From positions 62,001 through 126,000 of the forward strand of contig JAETQI010000003.1 of NCBI GenBank assembly GCA_021770755.1: a DNA stretch of 64,000 bases. Direction: 5' to 3'. Every line of letters begins with the position of its first letter. Positions within the stretch are counted from its first letter, which is position 1. The translations under genes and the position numbers were made by a program. The notes beneath the pieces were generated by a model. It saw nothing but the letters and a program-made list of their open reading frames with translations, made no database searches and had not been told where the DNA came from. The DNA is from Lachnospiraceae bacterium. Lineage in GTDB: Bacteria > Bacillota > Clostridia > Lachnospirales > Lachnospiraceae. This document shows positions 28,973 through 37,202 of this stretch, piece after piece.

Positions 28973-29761
28973 ATGACGATAGAGGAGATGAAGCAGAAGA
29001 AACTGCAGAAGGGCTACAGCTATGCGCAGATCTCGGAGCTGTCGGGGGTGCCGCTGGGGACAGTCCAGAAGATCTTTTCGGGGGACACGGAACACCCGCG
29101 GTACGCGACGCTGCAGGCGTTGGAGCAGGTGCTGAAGGACCGGGGGGACAGCATGGCGCTGAACGACAGCGCGGCTTTTTCGTATGGCAGTCCGCAGGAA
29201 AAGAAGCAGGGTGAATATACCGTCGAGGATTATCTTGCCATGCCGGAGGACGTCCGGGTGGAGCTGATCGACGGGGTGATCTATGATATGGCGGCGCCGG
29301 TATTTGACCACCAGAAGATCGCGGGGGAGATTCACAGGCAGATCGCAAACTATATCATGGACAACAATGGGAAGTGCGAGGCAGGTATATCACCGATCGA
29401 TGTGCAGTTGGATCGTGACGACAAGACGATGGTGCAGCCGGATGTGCTGATCCTCTGCGACAGCGAAAAGCTCGTGAAAGGCAGGGTGTTTGGCGCGCCC
29501 GATTTCGTGCTGGAAGTGATATCACCCTCCACAAAACGCAAGGATTATTTCAGGAAGCTCATGAAATATGAGAATGCGGGGGTGCGGGAGTACTGGATAC
29601 TCGATCCATACAAAAAGCAGCTTGTTGTCTTTTTCTTTGAGAGTGACATCTATGCACAGATCCACGATATGACACAACCAGTGCCCGTCAACATCTATGA
29701 GGGAAAGCTGCAGATCAGAACGGATCATATTTTGAAGTGGTGCGAGAATATAGAACGATGA
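28973..29761 (+). CDS. HTH-Uma2 fusion: helix-turn-helix plus PD-(D/E)XK Uma2/DUF820 domain
   Basis: 262 aa. Residues 1-55 read as an XRE-like helix-turn-helix (YSYAQISELSGVPLGTVQKIFSG). Residues about 75-260 read as a Uma2/DUF820 endonuclease-like domain: YTVEDYLAMPEDVRVELIDGVIYDM, HQKIAGEIHRQI, then the metal-site blocks VQPDVLILC and DFVLEVISPSTKRKD and GVREYWILDP. AGGAGGAG precedes the ATG. The stop overlaps the next start (ATGA). Function of Uma2 proteins is unknown; DNA binding and cleavage is the family expectation. The two direct repeats upstream hint at autoregulation. Confidence 0.85.
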   Translation: MTIEEMKQKKLQKGYSYAQISELSGVPLGTVQKIFSGDTEHPRYATLQALEQVLKDRGDSMALNDSAAFSYGSPQEKKQGEYTVEDYLAMPEDVRVELIDGVIYDMAAPVFDHQKIAGEIHRQIANYIMDNNGKCEAGISPIDVQLDRDDKTMVQPDVLILCDSEKLVKGRVFGAPDFVLEVISPSTKRKDYFRKLMKYENAGVREYWILDPYKKQLVVFFFESDIYAQIHDMTQPVPVNIYEGKLQIRTDHILKWCENIER

Positions 29762-30468
29762 GGCGGACAGAGCTGTTTTGGGACGATTATCCGGACAGGC
29801 TGGCATCGATCTTTCGACCGCCCTCGGAATTGTACTACAGGGGCGGGATCGACGTGATCGATCAGAGACACAGCGTGGCAGTGATCGGCAGCAGGCGCGC
29901 GTCTGACCGGGGCATAGCGGCTGCATACCGGATCGGCTGCGAGCTTGGCAGAAGGGGGATCAGCGTGGTAAACGGGTTGGCGCTGGGCTGTGATACCCAT
30001 GCGCTGAGGGGGGCGCTGGCAGCGGGCGGAACCTGTGTGGCAGTCATGCCCTGCGGGTTGGACCAGATCGTGCCGCGCGCCAATGCCGGACTGGCAGAAC
30101 GCCTGCTGGCTGGCGGAGGCTGTCTGCTCAGCGAGTACCCTCCGCAGACACCGGTGCGCAGATATCAGTATGTGGAGAGGGACCGCCTGCAGAGCGGGAT
30201 CAGCGACGGCGTGATCGTGGTCGAGGCGGAGTGTGACAGCGGGACGATGCACACGGTGCGGTATGCGATCAGGCAGGGGAGGCGTCTGGCCTGTGTCGAC
30301 AGCCGGCTTGTACGGTATGCTTCCGGCAACCGGTGGCTTGAACAGCAGGGCGGCGTGCGTGTGATCCGCGACATGGCTGGTCTGAATGCCTTCATAGCGG
30401 AGATACAGGAGGATCCTGTATACAGACAGATGACGTTTGATTTAGAAATGCTTGATAAGAGTGTTTGA
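29758..30468 (+). CDS. Short DprA/Smf-like protein (SLOG Rossmann fold only)
   Basis: 236 aa from ATG 29758, overlapping the Uma2 stop by 4 bp; the track's 29737 is an upstream GTG. Seen: the DprA Rossmann core (AVIGSRRASDRG, VVNGLALGCDTHALRGAL, MPCGLDQIVPRAN, LLSEYPP, VIVVEAECDSGTMHTVRYA). The N-terminal SAM-like region is reduced to about 30 residues and no C-terminal winged helix is visible. The usual RNRLIAG segment reads RDRLQSG. DprA loads RecA on single-stranded DNA; a short form coupled to a nuclease may instead be a specialised DNA-binding partner. Confidence 0.85.
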   Translation: MRRTELFWDDYPDRLASIFRPPSELYYRGGIDVIDQRHSVAVIGSRRASDRGIAAAYRIGCELGRRGISVVNGLALGCDTHALRGALAAGGTCVAVMPCGLDQIVPRANAGLAERLLAGGGCLLSEYPPQTPVRRYQYVERDRLQSGISDGVIVVEAECDSGTMHTVRYAIRQGRRLACVDSRLVRYASGNRWLEQQGGVRVIRDMAGLNAFIAEIQEDPVYRQMTFDLEMLDKSV

Positions 30469-30537
30469 TAGAAATGCTTGGTATGAATGTTTGAAAAAGT
30501 TTAATAAGAATGTATGAAAAAATGTTGAATTAGCGGC

Positions 30538-30575
30538 TTGACAAATAGATGAATATATGATTAAATGTTCATATA
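30538..30575 (+). promoter_or_regulatory. Promoter and ArsR/SmtB-type operator of the metal efflux operon
   Basis: TTGACA (30538-30543), 17 nt, TTAAAT (30561-30566). The palindrome TATATGA-N8-TCATATA (30554-30575) overlaps the -10, as in SmtB/CzrA-regulated promoters where the metal-free repressor blocks transcription. Confidence 0.65.
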
Positions 30576-30660
30576 AGAAAAATACAATAATAAATACACA
30601 GGAAGGTCATTGCACAGTATGATCAACAAGGATCGTAAGAGAAGAGAGGGAGGTGGCTGA

Positions 30661-30978
30661 TTGAAGGATACGGACAAAAGCGTGAACATGGAGACGACGG
30701 AAACAATAGAGGATCTGGCAGCAATATTCAAGATATTCGGGGATTCCACACGGCTTATGATCCTTTCCCTGCTCATGGATCACGAGGAGCTGTGTGTGGG
30801 GGATATCGCCGAGCGGCTGAACATGACACAGTCAGGAGTAAGCCACCAGCTAGCGCTTTTAAAGCAGAGCAAGCTGGTCAGGACGAAGCGGGAAGGCAAG
30901 AGCATCTATTATTCCATCGCGGATGAGCATGTCTCGGCGATCATCCGCATCGGCATGGAGCATGTGCTGGAGGAATAG
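30661..30978 (+). CDS. ArsR/SmtB-family metal-responsive repressor
   Basis: 105 aa from a TTG start supported by GGGAGGTG 5-8 nt upstream; an in-frame ATG at 30688 lacks a site. Winged helix with recognition helix MTQSGVSHQLALL. The C-terminal helix carries D-x-H...H-x2-E (DEHVSAIIRIGMEHVLEE), the alpha5 zinc/cobalt site of CzrA/SmtB, while the alpha3 CxC site is only partly present (ELCVGD). Likely senses Zn(II) or similar and derepresses the operon encoding the HMA protein and ATPase. Confidence 0.9.
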   Translation: MKDTDKSVNMETTETIEDLAAIFKIFGDSTRLMILSLLMDHEELCVGDIAERLNMTQSGVSHQLALLKQSKLVRTKREGKSIYYSIADEHVSAIIRIGMEHVLEE

Positions 30979-31078
30979 CCGAAAAAGAGCGTGTGCCAAA
31001 GGCACTGCCGGCAAATGCAGTGTTTGGAAACAGACATATTGATGAAAAGTGTAAAATATGGAAAAGGAGAGGATCACA

Positions 31079-31297
31079 ATGAAAAAAACGTACAAGATCG
31101 AGGTGGACTGCGCAGCGTGCGCGGCAAAGATGGAGGAAGCGGCAAACAGGACAAACGGGGTGAAGGAAGCGACGGTCGCATTTATGCCGCAGAAGATGAA
31201 GGTTGAGTTCGAGGAGGGCGCCGATGTGTCCGCTGTCATGGCAGAGGTGCTGAAGAACTGTAAAAAGGTAGAATCGGACTGTGAGATCTTTATATAA
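31079..31297 (+). CDS. Small heavy-metal-associated (HMA) domain protein
   Basis: 72 aa single ferredoxin-like HMA domain: VDCAACAAKMEEAANRTNGV with the metal-binding CxxC, and an acidic second half. Start set to ATG 31079 (GGAG about 10 nt upstream) rather than 31058. The adjacent P-type ATPase lacks an N-terminal HMA domain, so this protein probably supplies it in trans as a metal donor or sensor. Confidence 0.9.
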   Translation: MKKTYKIEVDCAACAAKMEEAANRTNGVKEATVAFMPQKMKVEFEEGADVSAVMAEVLKNCKKVESDCEIFI

Positions 31298-31342
31298 GGA
31301 GCTGTCGCATCTAAGCTAAGATCAGAAAGGATGTGAAACAAA

Positions 31343-33217
31343 ATGACCAAGAAGCAAAAAAAAGTGCTGGTCAGGATCATCGTATCAGCCGTACTGGTCG
31401 CGGTATTCAGCCTGATACCGGTCAACAACCCATATGTCAGACTGGCACTGTTTTTGATACCATATCTGATCATCGGATATGACATACTCAGGAAGGCAGT
31501 GCTTGGGATCGTCAACGGCCAGGTATTTGACGAGAATTTTCTGATGGCGCTTGCCACGGTGGGCGCCATCATTCTCGGGGAGTATGTCGAGGGGACGGCT
31601 GTCATGCTGTTTTACCAGATCGGAGAGCTCTTTCAGAGTTATGCGGTGGGAAAGAGCCGCAGGAACATATCGGCGCTCATGGATATCCGGCCGGACTATG
31701 CGAACATTGAGCAGGATGGGCAGCTTGAGCAGGTCGATCCCGACGATGTTGAGGTCGGGACGGTGATTGTGGTACAGCCGGGAGAGAAAGTGCCGATCGA
31801 CGGTGTGGTCGTGGGGGGAACCTCCACGCTCAACACGAGCGCCCTCACCGGCGAGAGCCTTCCGAGGGAGGTGCAGGAAGGGGATGAGGTGATCAGCGGA
31901 TGCGTGAACCTGATAGGATTGCTCCGGATAGAGACGACGAAGGAGTTCGGGGAGTCCACCGTCTCAAAGATCCTGGATCTGGTGGAGAATTCCAGCATGA
32001 AGAAATCAAGGTCGGAGAACCTTATCACCCGTTTTGCGAAGTATTACACGCCTGCGGTGTGTATCGGCGCGCTCGCGCTTGCCGTGCTGCCGCCTGTGGT
32101 CAATCTCATGATGGGCAATCCGGCGGGCTGGTCCCAGTGGGTGATCAGGGCGCTCACGACACTCGTCATAAGCTGTCCGTGCGCACTCGTCATATCCATA
32201 CCGCTCAGTTTCTTTGGCGGCATCGGCGGGGCGTCCTCCAAGGGCGTGCTCGTGAAGGGTTCGAACTATCTGGAGGCACTCTCGGAGACAAAATATGTGG
32301 TGTGTGACAAGACCGGAACGCTGACGAAGGGCGTCTTTGAGGTGACACACATCGAGGCCGCAGAGGGACTGGATGCGGATGAACTTCTTGAGATGGCGGC
32401 TTATGCGGAGAGCTATTCGAACCACCCGATCAGCAGGAGCTTAAAGGACGCTTACGGAAAGCGGACTGGAAAGCAGATCGATGCGGGCAGGGTCTGTGAT
32501 GTGGAGGAGATCAGCGGCCACGGGGTGTCAGCGGTCATCGATGGCAGGAAAGTATCGGCAGGAAATGCCAAGTTCATGAAAATGCTGGATATCGCATACA
32601 CAGTGCCGCAGAATATCGGAACGGAAGTCCATGTGGCAGTCGACGGCCGGTATGCCGGATATATTCTGATCTCGGATATCGTCAAGCCGAATGCAGGAGC
32701 GGCGATCGCAGGTCTTAAAGCGGCGGGCGTCAGGCAGGTGGTCATGCTGACAGGCGACGCGGGGAACGTGGCGGAAGCAGTGGCAGCGGAGCTTGGCGTG
32801 GATGTCGTGAAGAGTGAACTGCTTCCGGCGGACAAGGTTGCCGAGGTGGAGCGGCTCCTGGCGTCAAAAGGAGAGAAGGAGCGGCTTGCGTTCGTCGGGG
32901 ACGGCATCAACGACGCACCGGTTCTGTCCAGGGCTGACATCGGGATCGCGATGGGGGCGCTCGGCTCCGACGCGGCGATCGAGGCGGCTGATATCGTGCT
33001 GATGGACGATGATCCGGCGAAGATCGCCATCGCCATGAACATATCGAGAAAGACGCTGGGGATCGTGCACCAGAATATCGTGTTCGCGCTGGTGGTCAAG
33101 TTTGCGTGCCTCGGGCTGGGCGCGGTCGGCTTTGTCAACATGTGGTGGGCGATCTTTGCGGATGTCGGCGTCATGATCATCGCGGTATTAAATGCCACCA
33201 GGACGTTAAAATCTTAA
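31343..33217 (+). CDS. P1B-type Zn/Cd/Pb-transporting ATPase
   Basis: 624 aa, eight predicted membrane helices. Motifs: actuator ALTGESLPRE, channel CPC in SCPCALVIS, phosphorylation DKTGTLTKG, nucleotide-domain SNHPIS, and GDGINDAPV. The last membrane helix has ADVGVMIIAVLNATR, with the Asp typical of the P1B-2 zinc/cadmium/lead group. No N-terminal metal-binding domain; the preceding gene encodes one separately. Regulated with it by the ArsR-type repressor. Confidence 0.93.
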   Translation: MTKKQKKVLVRIIVSAVLVAVFSLIPVNNPYVRLALFLIPYLIIGYDILRKAVLGIVNGQVFDENFLMALATVGAIILGEYVEGTAVMLFYQIGELFQSYAVGKSRRNISALMDIRPDYANIEQDGQLEQVDPDDVEVGTVIVVQPGEKVPIDGVVVGGTSTLNTSALTGESLPREVQEGDEVISGCVNLIGLLRIETTKEFGESTVSKILDLVENSSMKKSRSENLITRFAKYYTPAVCIGALALAVLPPVVNLMMGNPAGWSQWVIRALTTLVISCPCALVISIPLSFFGGIGGASSKGVLVKGSNYLEALSETKYVVCDKTGTLTKGVFEVTHIEAAEGLDADELLEMAAYAESYSNHPISRSLKDAYGKRTGKQIDAGRVCDVEEISGHGVSAVIDGRKVSAGNAKFMKMLDIAYTVPQNIGTEVHVAVDGRYAGYILISDIVKPNAGAAIAGLKAAGVRQVVMLTGDAGNVAEAVAAELGVDVVKSELLPADKVAEVERLLASKGEKERLAFVGDGINDAPVLSRADIGIAMGALGSDAAIEAADIVLMDDDPAKIAIAMNISRKTLGIVHQNIVFALVVKFACLGLGAVGFVNMWWAIFADVGVMIIAVLNATRTLKS

Positions 33218-33236
33218 GATCAGGCGGGGAAGAAAA

Positions 33237-34220
33237 GTGAAGGACAGAAGTACAGACAGACGCAAGAGGGCGCTCGAGCTTATTGAGATGATTGCGGTCG
33301 TGACGATCTGCACCATCATGTATTTTCACGAGAGAGGCATGGCACGGCAGACCAGCGCAGATACGCTCCCTGCGCTGGGGGACCATGTCCTGTTCGGAAC
33401 GTATCTTGGCGAACCGATCGAGTGGAGGGTCATCGGCATTGAAAAAAATGGAGAGGTGGTGCTGATCGCCGAGGATATCCTGACGATGAAAGCGTTCAAT
33501 GCGGCGGACAGCGGAGAATTTAACTGTGACGACGACGGGAACAGCTACTGGAGTGTTGATCGGACGGAGGCGGACAGCGATATGGAGCTGCAGGCGCATG
33601 TGCGCGGCAACAGCCGTTGGGCGGACTCGGATCTTCGGGCATGGCTGAACTCGGACAGGGAGAATGTGATCTATGACGGGATCGGGCCTGTCGCGGGCGC
33701 GATGTCCTCCCACAAGAACGGATACGCGAGCGAGCCCGGATTTCTCACCGGATTTACCCAGCAGGAGCGGGACGCGATCGTGCCGACAGAGAACGTCACC
33801 AACGGCAATGCACTGGACGGCGGGGAGGTTCGGAGCACGGATCTGGTGTACCTGCTCTCGGAGGATGAACTGTCGTGGCTTGTCGAGGCGGATGTCAGTA
33901 TCCGTGCGAAGCCGACGCCGCAGGCAGTCGAACAGGATCAGACGGCATGGTACAACATGTATTCGCTCGAGCTGGGGATCGAGGCGTATTACTGGTGGCT
34001 GCGCGAGCCGGTGCCGGATATGGCGAGCAACTGCTATGTCGTCGATATCGGTTACAGATCGAGGCTGCTGCGCGGCGACAAGGCGGCAGGGCTGGAGGGA
34101 TTTGGCGTGCGCCCGGCGGTGAGGGTGGACACTGGGAAGATAGAGCTGTTGAACAGGGAACCCGAGAGCGGTACACAGGAGGAGACAGGGGAGCCGGGCA
34201 GTCTGGAAGAGGAATCATGA
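33237..34220 (+). CDS. DUF6273-type protein with N-terminal membrane helix
   Basis: 327 aa from a GTG start with GGGGA 7 nt upstream, 19 bp after the ATPase gene. A hydrophobic helix at residues 13-30 anchors or exports it. The body shows FGTYLGEPIEWRVIGIEKNGEVVLIAED, SDLRAWLNSD, YWWLREP and GVRPAVRVD, the order seen in DUF6273 proteins, which have a fold related to FGE-sulfatase/lectin-like surface proteins. The C-terminal 20 residues are Glu/Gly rich. It directly precedes the LytTR regulator and kinase, so it could be a surface partner of that system. Confidence 0.75.
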   Translation: MKDRSTDRRKRALELIEMIAVVTICTIMYFHERGMARQTSADTLPALGDHVLFGTYLGEPIEWRVIGIEKNGEVVLIAEDILTMKAFNAADSGEFNCDDDGNSYWSVDRTEADSDMELQAHVRGNSRWADSDLRAWLNSDRENVIYDGIGPVAGAMSSHKNGYASEPGFLTGFTQQERDAIVPTENVTNGNALDGGEVRSTDLVYLLSEDELSWLVEADVSIRAKPTPQAVEQDQTAWYNMYSLELGIEAYYWWLREPVPDMASNCYVVDIGYRSRLLRGDKAAGLEGFGVRPAVRVDTGKIELLNREPESGTQEETGEPGSLEEES

Positions 34221-34238
34221 TGGAAAGGCTTGATCGAT

Positions 34239-34958
34239 ATGTATAATATAGGTATTTGCGATGACGAGCATGCCGCGTGCGCGCAGATCGCGGAGATGAT
34301 ATATGAGTATGACAGGAGAAATAAGGTCGGGATAGAGGTTACAGTCTGGAATACAGGGGAAGGGCTGTATCAGGATATGCAGAAGAAGAAAGCGATCGAT
34401 CTGCTCTTTCTGGATATCGAACTGGTGTCCACAGACGGTATACAGGTGGGCAGGCTGATCCGCCGTGAACTGGAGAATCAGGACATCAGCATCGCTTACA
34501 TCTCCTCCAAGAGCAGCTATGCGCTCGAGCTCTTTAAGATCCACCCGATCGATTTTCTCATAAAGCCGGTCAGCGCGCAGGATATTTATGAGACGATCGA
34601 TGAGGCGCTGCGCCTGTATGATCGGAACAACACCGTGTTCGAGTATAAGGCAAACGGCTATAACTGTAAGATTCCGTACAGGGAGATCCGCTATTTTTAC
34701 AGTGAGAATAAAAAGATCAACATGGTCACGGCAGATGCGACGGTACAGTTTACCGGGAAGATCAAAGACCTGGCTGGCATGGTGCCCGGGAATTTCATAC
34801 AGATCCATCAGTCCTACATTATCAACATGAACCACATGAGTGAGTGCAGCTATGAGCTTGTGCGGATGAACGGCGGAGCGGAGCTGAATATCAGCCAGCC
34901 CTACAGGAAACAGGTTCGGAAACAGATTATGGATTACGCATGGGGACAGGATACTTGA
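34239..34958 (+). CDS. LytTR-family response regulator
   Basis: 239 aa. Receiver domain 1-120 with phospho-Asp in LLFLDIELVSTDGIQ and Lys in PIDFLIKPV; C-terminal LytTR DNA-binding domain about 135-235 (YREIRYFYSENKKINMVTAD, FIQIHQSYIINMNHM). Start at ATG 34239; the track's 34230 is a TTG. Adjacent to a GHKL kinase as in AgrA/AgrC pairs. The 21-bp-spaced repeats at 36238 are a plausible target. Confidence 0.93.
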   Translation: MYNIGICDDEHAACAQIAEMIYEYDRRNKVGIEVTVWNTGEGLYQDMQKKKAIDLLFLDIELVSTDGIQVGRLIRRELENQDISIAYISSKSSYALELFKIHPIDFLIKPVSAQDIYETIDEALRLYDRNNTVFEYKANGYNCKIPYREIRYFYSENKKINMVTADATVQFTGKIKDLAGMVPGNFIQIHQSYIINMNHMSECSYELVRMNGGAELNISQPYRKQVRKQIMDYAWGQDT

Positions 34959-34959
34959 G

Positions 34960-36237
34960 ATGACAGTATTGGGGAACACAGTGTTTCATATCGCGGAACT
35001 ATATATTGTATTTCGGTATATGCATAGCTTTTTTGACACAGTGCGCGCCGGGAACAGGAGGGAGCCTGCGGCATATGTGCTGTATCTGGCTGCCGTCAGT
35101 CTGGCCGATGCGCTGACAGGGGCAATGCTGGCCAGATTTGTGGCCGAGACGTTTTTCCTGTATCTGCTGGCACAGATTTATCACGGAAAACAGGGAAAAA
35201 AGCTGCTGGCGGCGTTGCTGGTCCAGGGCATGAACCTGTTCTGTGAGACGCTGGCAGTGTATATGCTGTATGACTGCAGCGTGGATGGGGAGTACGGCAG
35301 GGAGATGTACTATGCCATTTTCCTGTTCATGTATGTGGGCGAGCGTGTGATGGAGAAGTTCTGCGTCAGGAACATCAAGGAGGACATGGCGCTAAAACAT
35401 TGGGATCTTCTGATATTTCTGCCGGTCATCAGCGCGGTCATGGTGTTCGTACTGATCACGTCCGGCATGAAGAGCAGGTATGTCGGATCGGCAGTTGCCG
35501 CAGGGATCATCTGTCTGAACCTGATCGTATTTTATATCTGCGACGAGCTGGTGGGCGCTTATATCAAATTAAAGGAGAGCGCCCTTGTGACGCGCCAGTT
35601 GGAGAGCTACTCCAATCAGCTCAATGTCGTGATGCAGTCGGAGGAGCGGGTGCGTGGACTCCGCCATGACTTAAAGCACCATATGAGCGAGATCCGGCTG
35701 CTGGCAGATCAGGGAAGAACCGGTGAGATCGCAGAATATATTGATAATATGCAGACTGACCTGCTGAGCGGGGGAGAACATATCAGCAGCGGCAACGCGG
35801 ATATCGACAGCCTGGTCAATCTGATGCTCGAGCGGGCAAAACGGGAGCTGGAGAACGTCCGGTGCCATGTGTGCGTGCCAAAGGAGCTGGATATGCCTGC
35901 GTTTGACTGGAACATCATTCTCGGCAATCTGCTGGACAACGCGATCGAGGCTGCCGGAAAGTCAGAGGAGCGGCTTTTGCAGATCAGGATCCAGTATCAG
36001 AGGGGGATGCTTTTTATTGAGATCCAAAACAGCTACAGCGGCGAGCTGGTGAAGTCGGGAGACAGGTATCTGTCCACCAAGGAGTATGACAGGGCGGACG
36101 AATCGCAGGTTCACGGGCTGGGGATCCGAAATGTGCGGCGGATCGTGGAAAAATATGACGGCAGTATGGAGATCCGCGACAAGGACGGCATGTTTGTGGT
36201 CCGGATCATGATGTATGTCCCTGTGCAGCCGGTTTAA
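34960..36237 (+). CDS. GHKL sensor histidine kinase (AgrC-like)
   Basis: 425 aa. About six membrane segments over residues 1-210, then a kinase with phosphoacceptor RGLRHDLKHHM, N-box NIILGNLLDNAIEA and HGLGIRNVRRIVEKY. This is the HPK10 class that usually senses peptides. It starts 1 nt after the LytTR stop. No agrB- or agrD-like gene is seen nearby, so the signal is unknown; the DUF6273 protein upstream is the nearest candidate accessory. Confidence 0.93.
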   Translation: MTVLGNTVFHIAELYIVFRYMHSFFDTVRAGNRREPAAYVLYLAAVSLADALTGAMLARFVAETFFLYLLAQIYHGKQGKKLLAALLVQGMNLFCETLAVYMLYDCSVDGEYGREMYYAIFLFMYVGERVMEKFCVRNIKEDMALKHWDLLIFLPVISAVMVFVLITSGMKSRYVGSAVAAGIICLNLIVFYICDELVGAYIKLKESALVTRQLESYSNQLNVVMQSEERVRGLRHDLKHHMSEIRLLADQGRTGEIAEYIDNMQTDLLSGGEHISSGNADIDSLVNLMLERAKRELENVRCHVCVPKELDMPAFDWNIILGNLLDNAIEAAGKSEERLLQIRIQYQRGMLFIEIQNSYSGELVKSGDRYLSTKEYDRADESQVHGLGIRNVRRIVEKYDGSMEIRDKDGMFVVRIMMYVPVQPV

Positions 36238-36270
36238 ACGGATTTCGCCATTTCAGATACGGATTTCGCC
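36238..36270 (+). promoter_or_regulatory. Direct repeats, candidate LytTR binding sites
   Basis: ACGGATTTCGCC occurs at 36238-36249 and 36259-36270, a 21-bp period (two helical turns), right after the kinase gene. A TATGAT at 36295-36300 has no good -35, as expected for an activated promoter of the SUKH gene. Confidence 0.5.
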
Positions 36271-36336
36271 GTTTTAAACATAAGCGGATCTGGGTATGAT
36301 ATATTTTATCTCATAAAAACGGTAGAGGTAAGATAT

Positions 36337-37026
36337 ATGGCACGCACAGAGGAAGAGATCGTAAAAAGGGCATTTCAGAAACTGATCAGGAGAGGCGCGG
36401 CAAGGGAATCCATGTTCGTGCCCAGCACAGTGACGGATGGGGATATTGACACGTTTGAGCGGCAGTATGACGTCAGGCTGCCGGCTCTTTTCAGGGCATA
36501 TCTGAAAGCTTATTGTTACGATTTCACGACAATGTGCGCACCTATGCCGGTGGACGGCGCAGAGCACAGTGAACCGGAGAGTGAGAAGGGGCTTTGCTGG
36601 ATCGAGCTGATCGCACTTCCGCAAAAGGAGCCGCTTGTGAACCTGTATGCCGGCATGGAGAGCTTCCGCAGGATCTGTACGGACAAGGACCTTGTGAATC
36701 TGAAACTGGAGCGTATCAGGAATTTTGTGCCGATCGGGGAGTGGGACGGACCGCTGTGCATCGACCTTGGCAGGACGGATGTACATGCGGATGATCCGTC
36801 CTCGTGGCAGATCTGCCGATTTGACGAGACGGTATTTGACTGGAAAAGCGCCGGGTACATTGACGGCAGGGGCGTGGTGACAGGGGAGAAAAAGTTTCCT
36901 GATTTCAGGACGCTGTTAGATATTTATTTCTGCGGAAAGTATGACAAGGCGTATGAGCGGCAGTTGAGAGCCTGCGGCGGAGAGAAGCCGGATTACAGAT
37001 GTTATGTGCAGACAAGGATAAAATGA
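36337..37026 (+). CDS. SMI1/KNR4 (SUKH) family protein
   Basis: 229 aa. The SUKH signature is visible in DGDIDTFERQYDVRLPALFRAYLKAYCYDF and in FVPIGEWDGPLCIDLGRTD. SUKH proteins in bacteria are commonly immunity proteins for polymorphic toxins. No toxin gene is adjacent, so it may be an orphan immunity gene or have another role. Preceded by the repeats and a -10-like sequence, followed by a strong terminator, so it is a single-gene unit. Confidence 0.8.
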   Translation: MARTEEEIVKRAFQKLIRRGAARESMFVPSTVTDGDIDTFERQYDVRLPALFRAYLKAYCYDFTTMCAPMPVDGAEHSEPESEKGLCWIELIALPQKEPLVNLYAGMESFRRICTDKDLVNLKLERIRNFVPIGEWDGPLCIDLGRTDVHADDPSSWQICRFDETVFDWKSAGYIDGRGVVTGEKKFPDFRTLLDIYFCGKYDKAYERQLRACGGEKPDYRCYVQTRIK

Positions 37027-37071
37027 AAGACCGGGCAGGGGAAAATGTATGCCTCCGCCCGGTCTTATTTT
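37027..37071 (+). terminator. Terminator after SUKH gene
   Basis: AAGACCGGGC and GCCCGGTCTT arms with a 20-nt loop, then ATTTTT. Confidence 0.8.
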
Positions 37072-37091
37072 TGCGCGCGCAAAATTTTTAC

Positions 37092-37120
37092 TTGTGGTAT
37101 TTGGTTTGAGGAAATATAAT
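37092..37120 (+). promoter_or_regulatory. Candidate promoter 1 of the PurF-like operon
   Basis: TTGTGG (37092-37097), exactly 17 nt, TATAAT (37115-37120). Confidence 0.5.
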
Positions 37121-37150
37121 AGAATGAGGAACTGGTTAAAAAATATAAGG

Positions 37151-37179
37151 TTGACATTGGGCGGGTATTTTGGCTTAAT
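37151..37179 (+). promoter_or_regulatory. Candidate promoter 2 of the PurF-like operon
   Basis: TTGACA (37151-37156), exactly 17 nt, CTTAAT (37174-37179), 24 bp before the start codon. Tandem with promoter 1. Confidence 0.45.
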
Positions 37180-37202
37180 AGTTACATAGGGAGGAAACTG
37201 AA

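Noticed and set aside
30469-30537. Short repeated GAATGTTTGA-like words after the DprA-like gene
   Set aside because: AT-rich low-complexity sequence without consistent unit length; not reported as a repeat.
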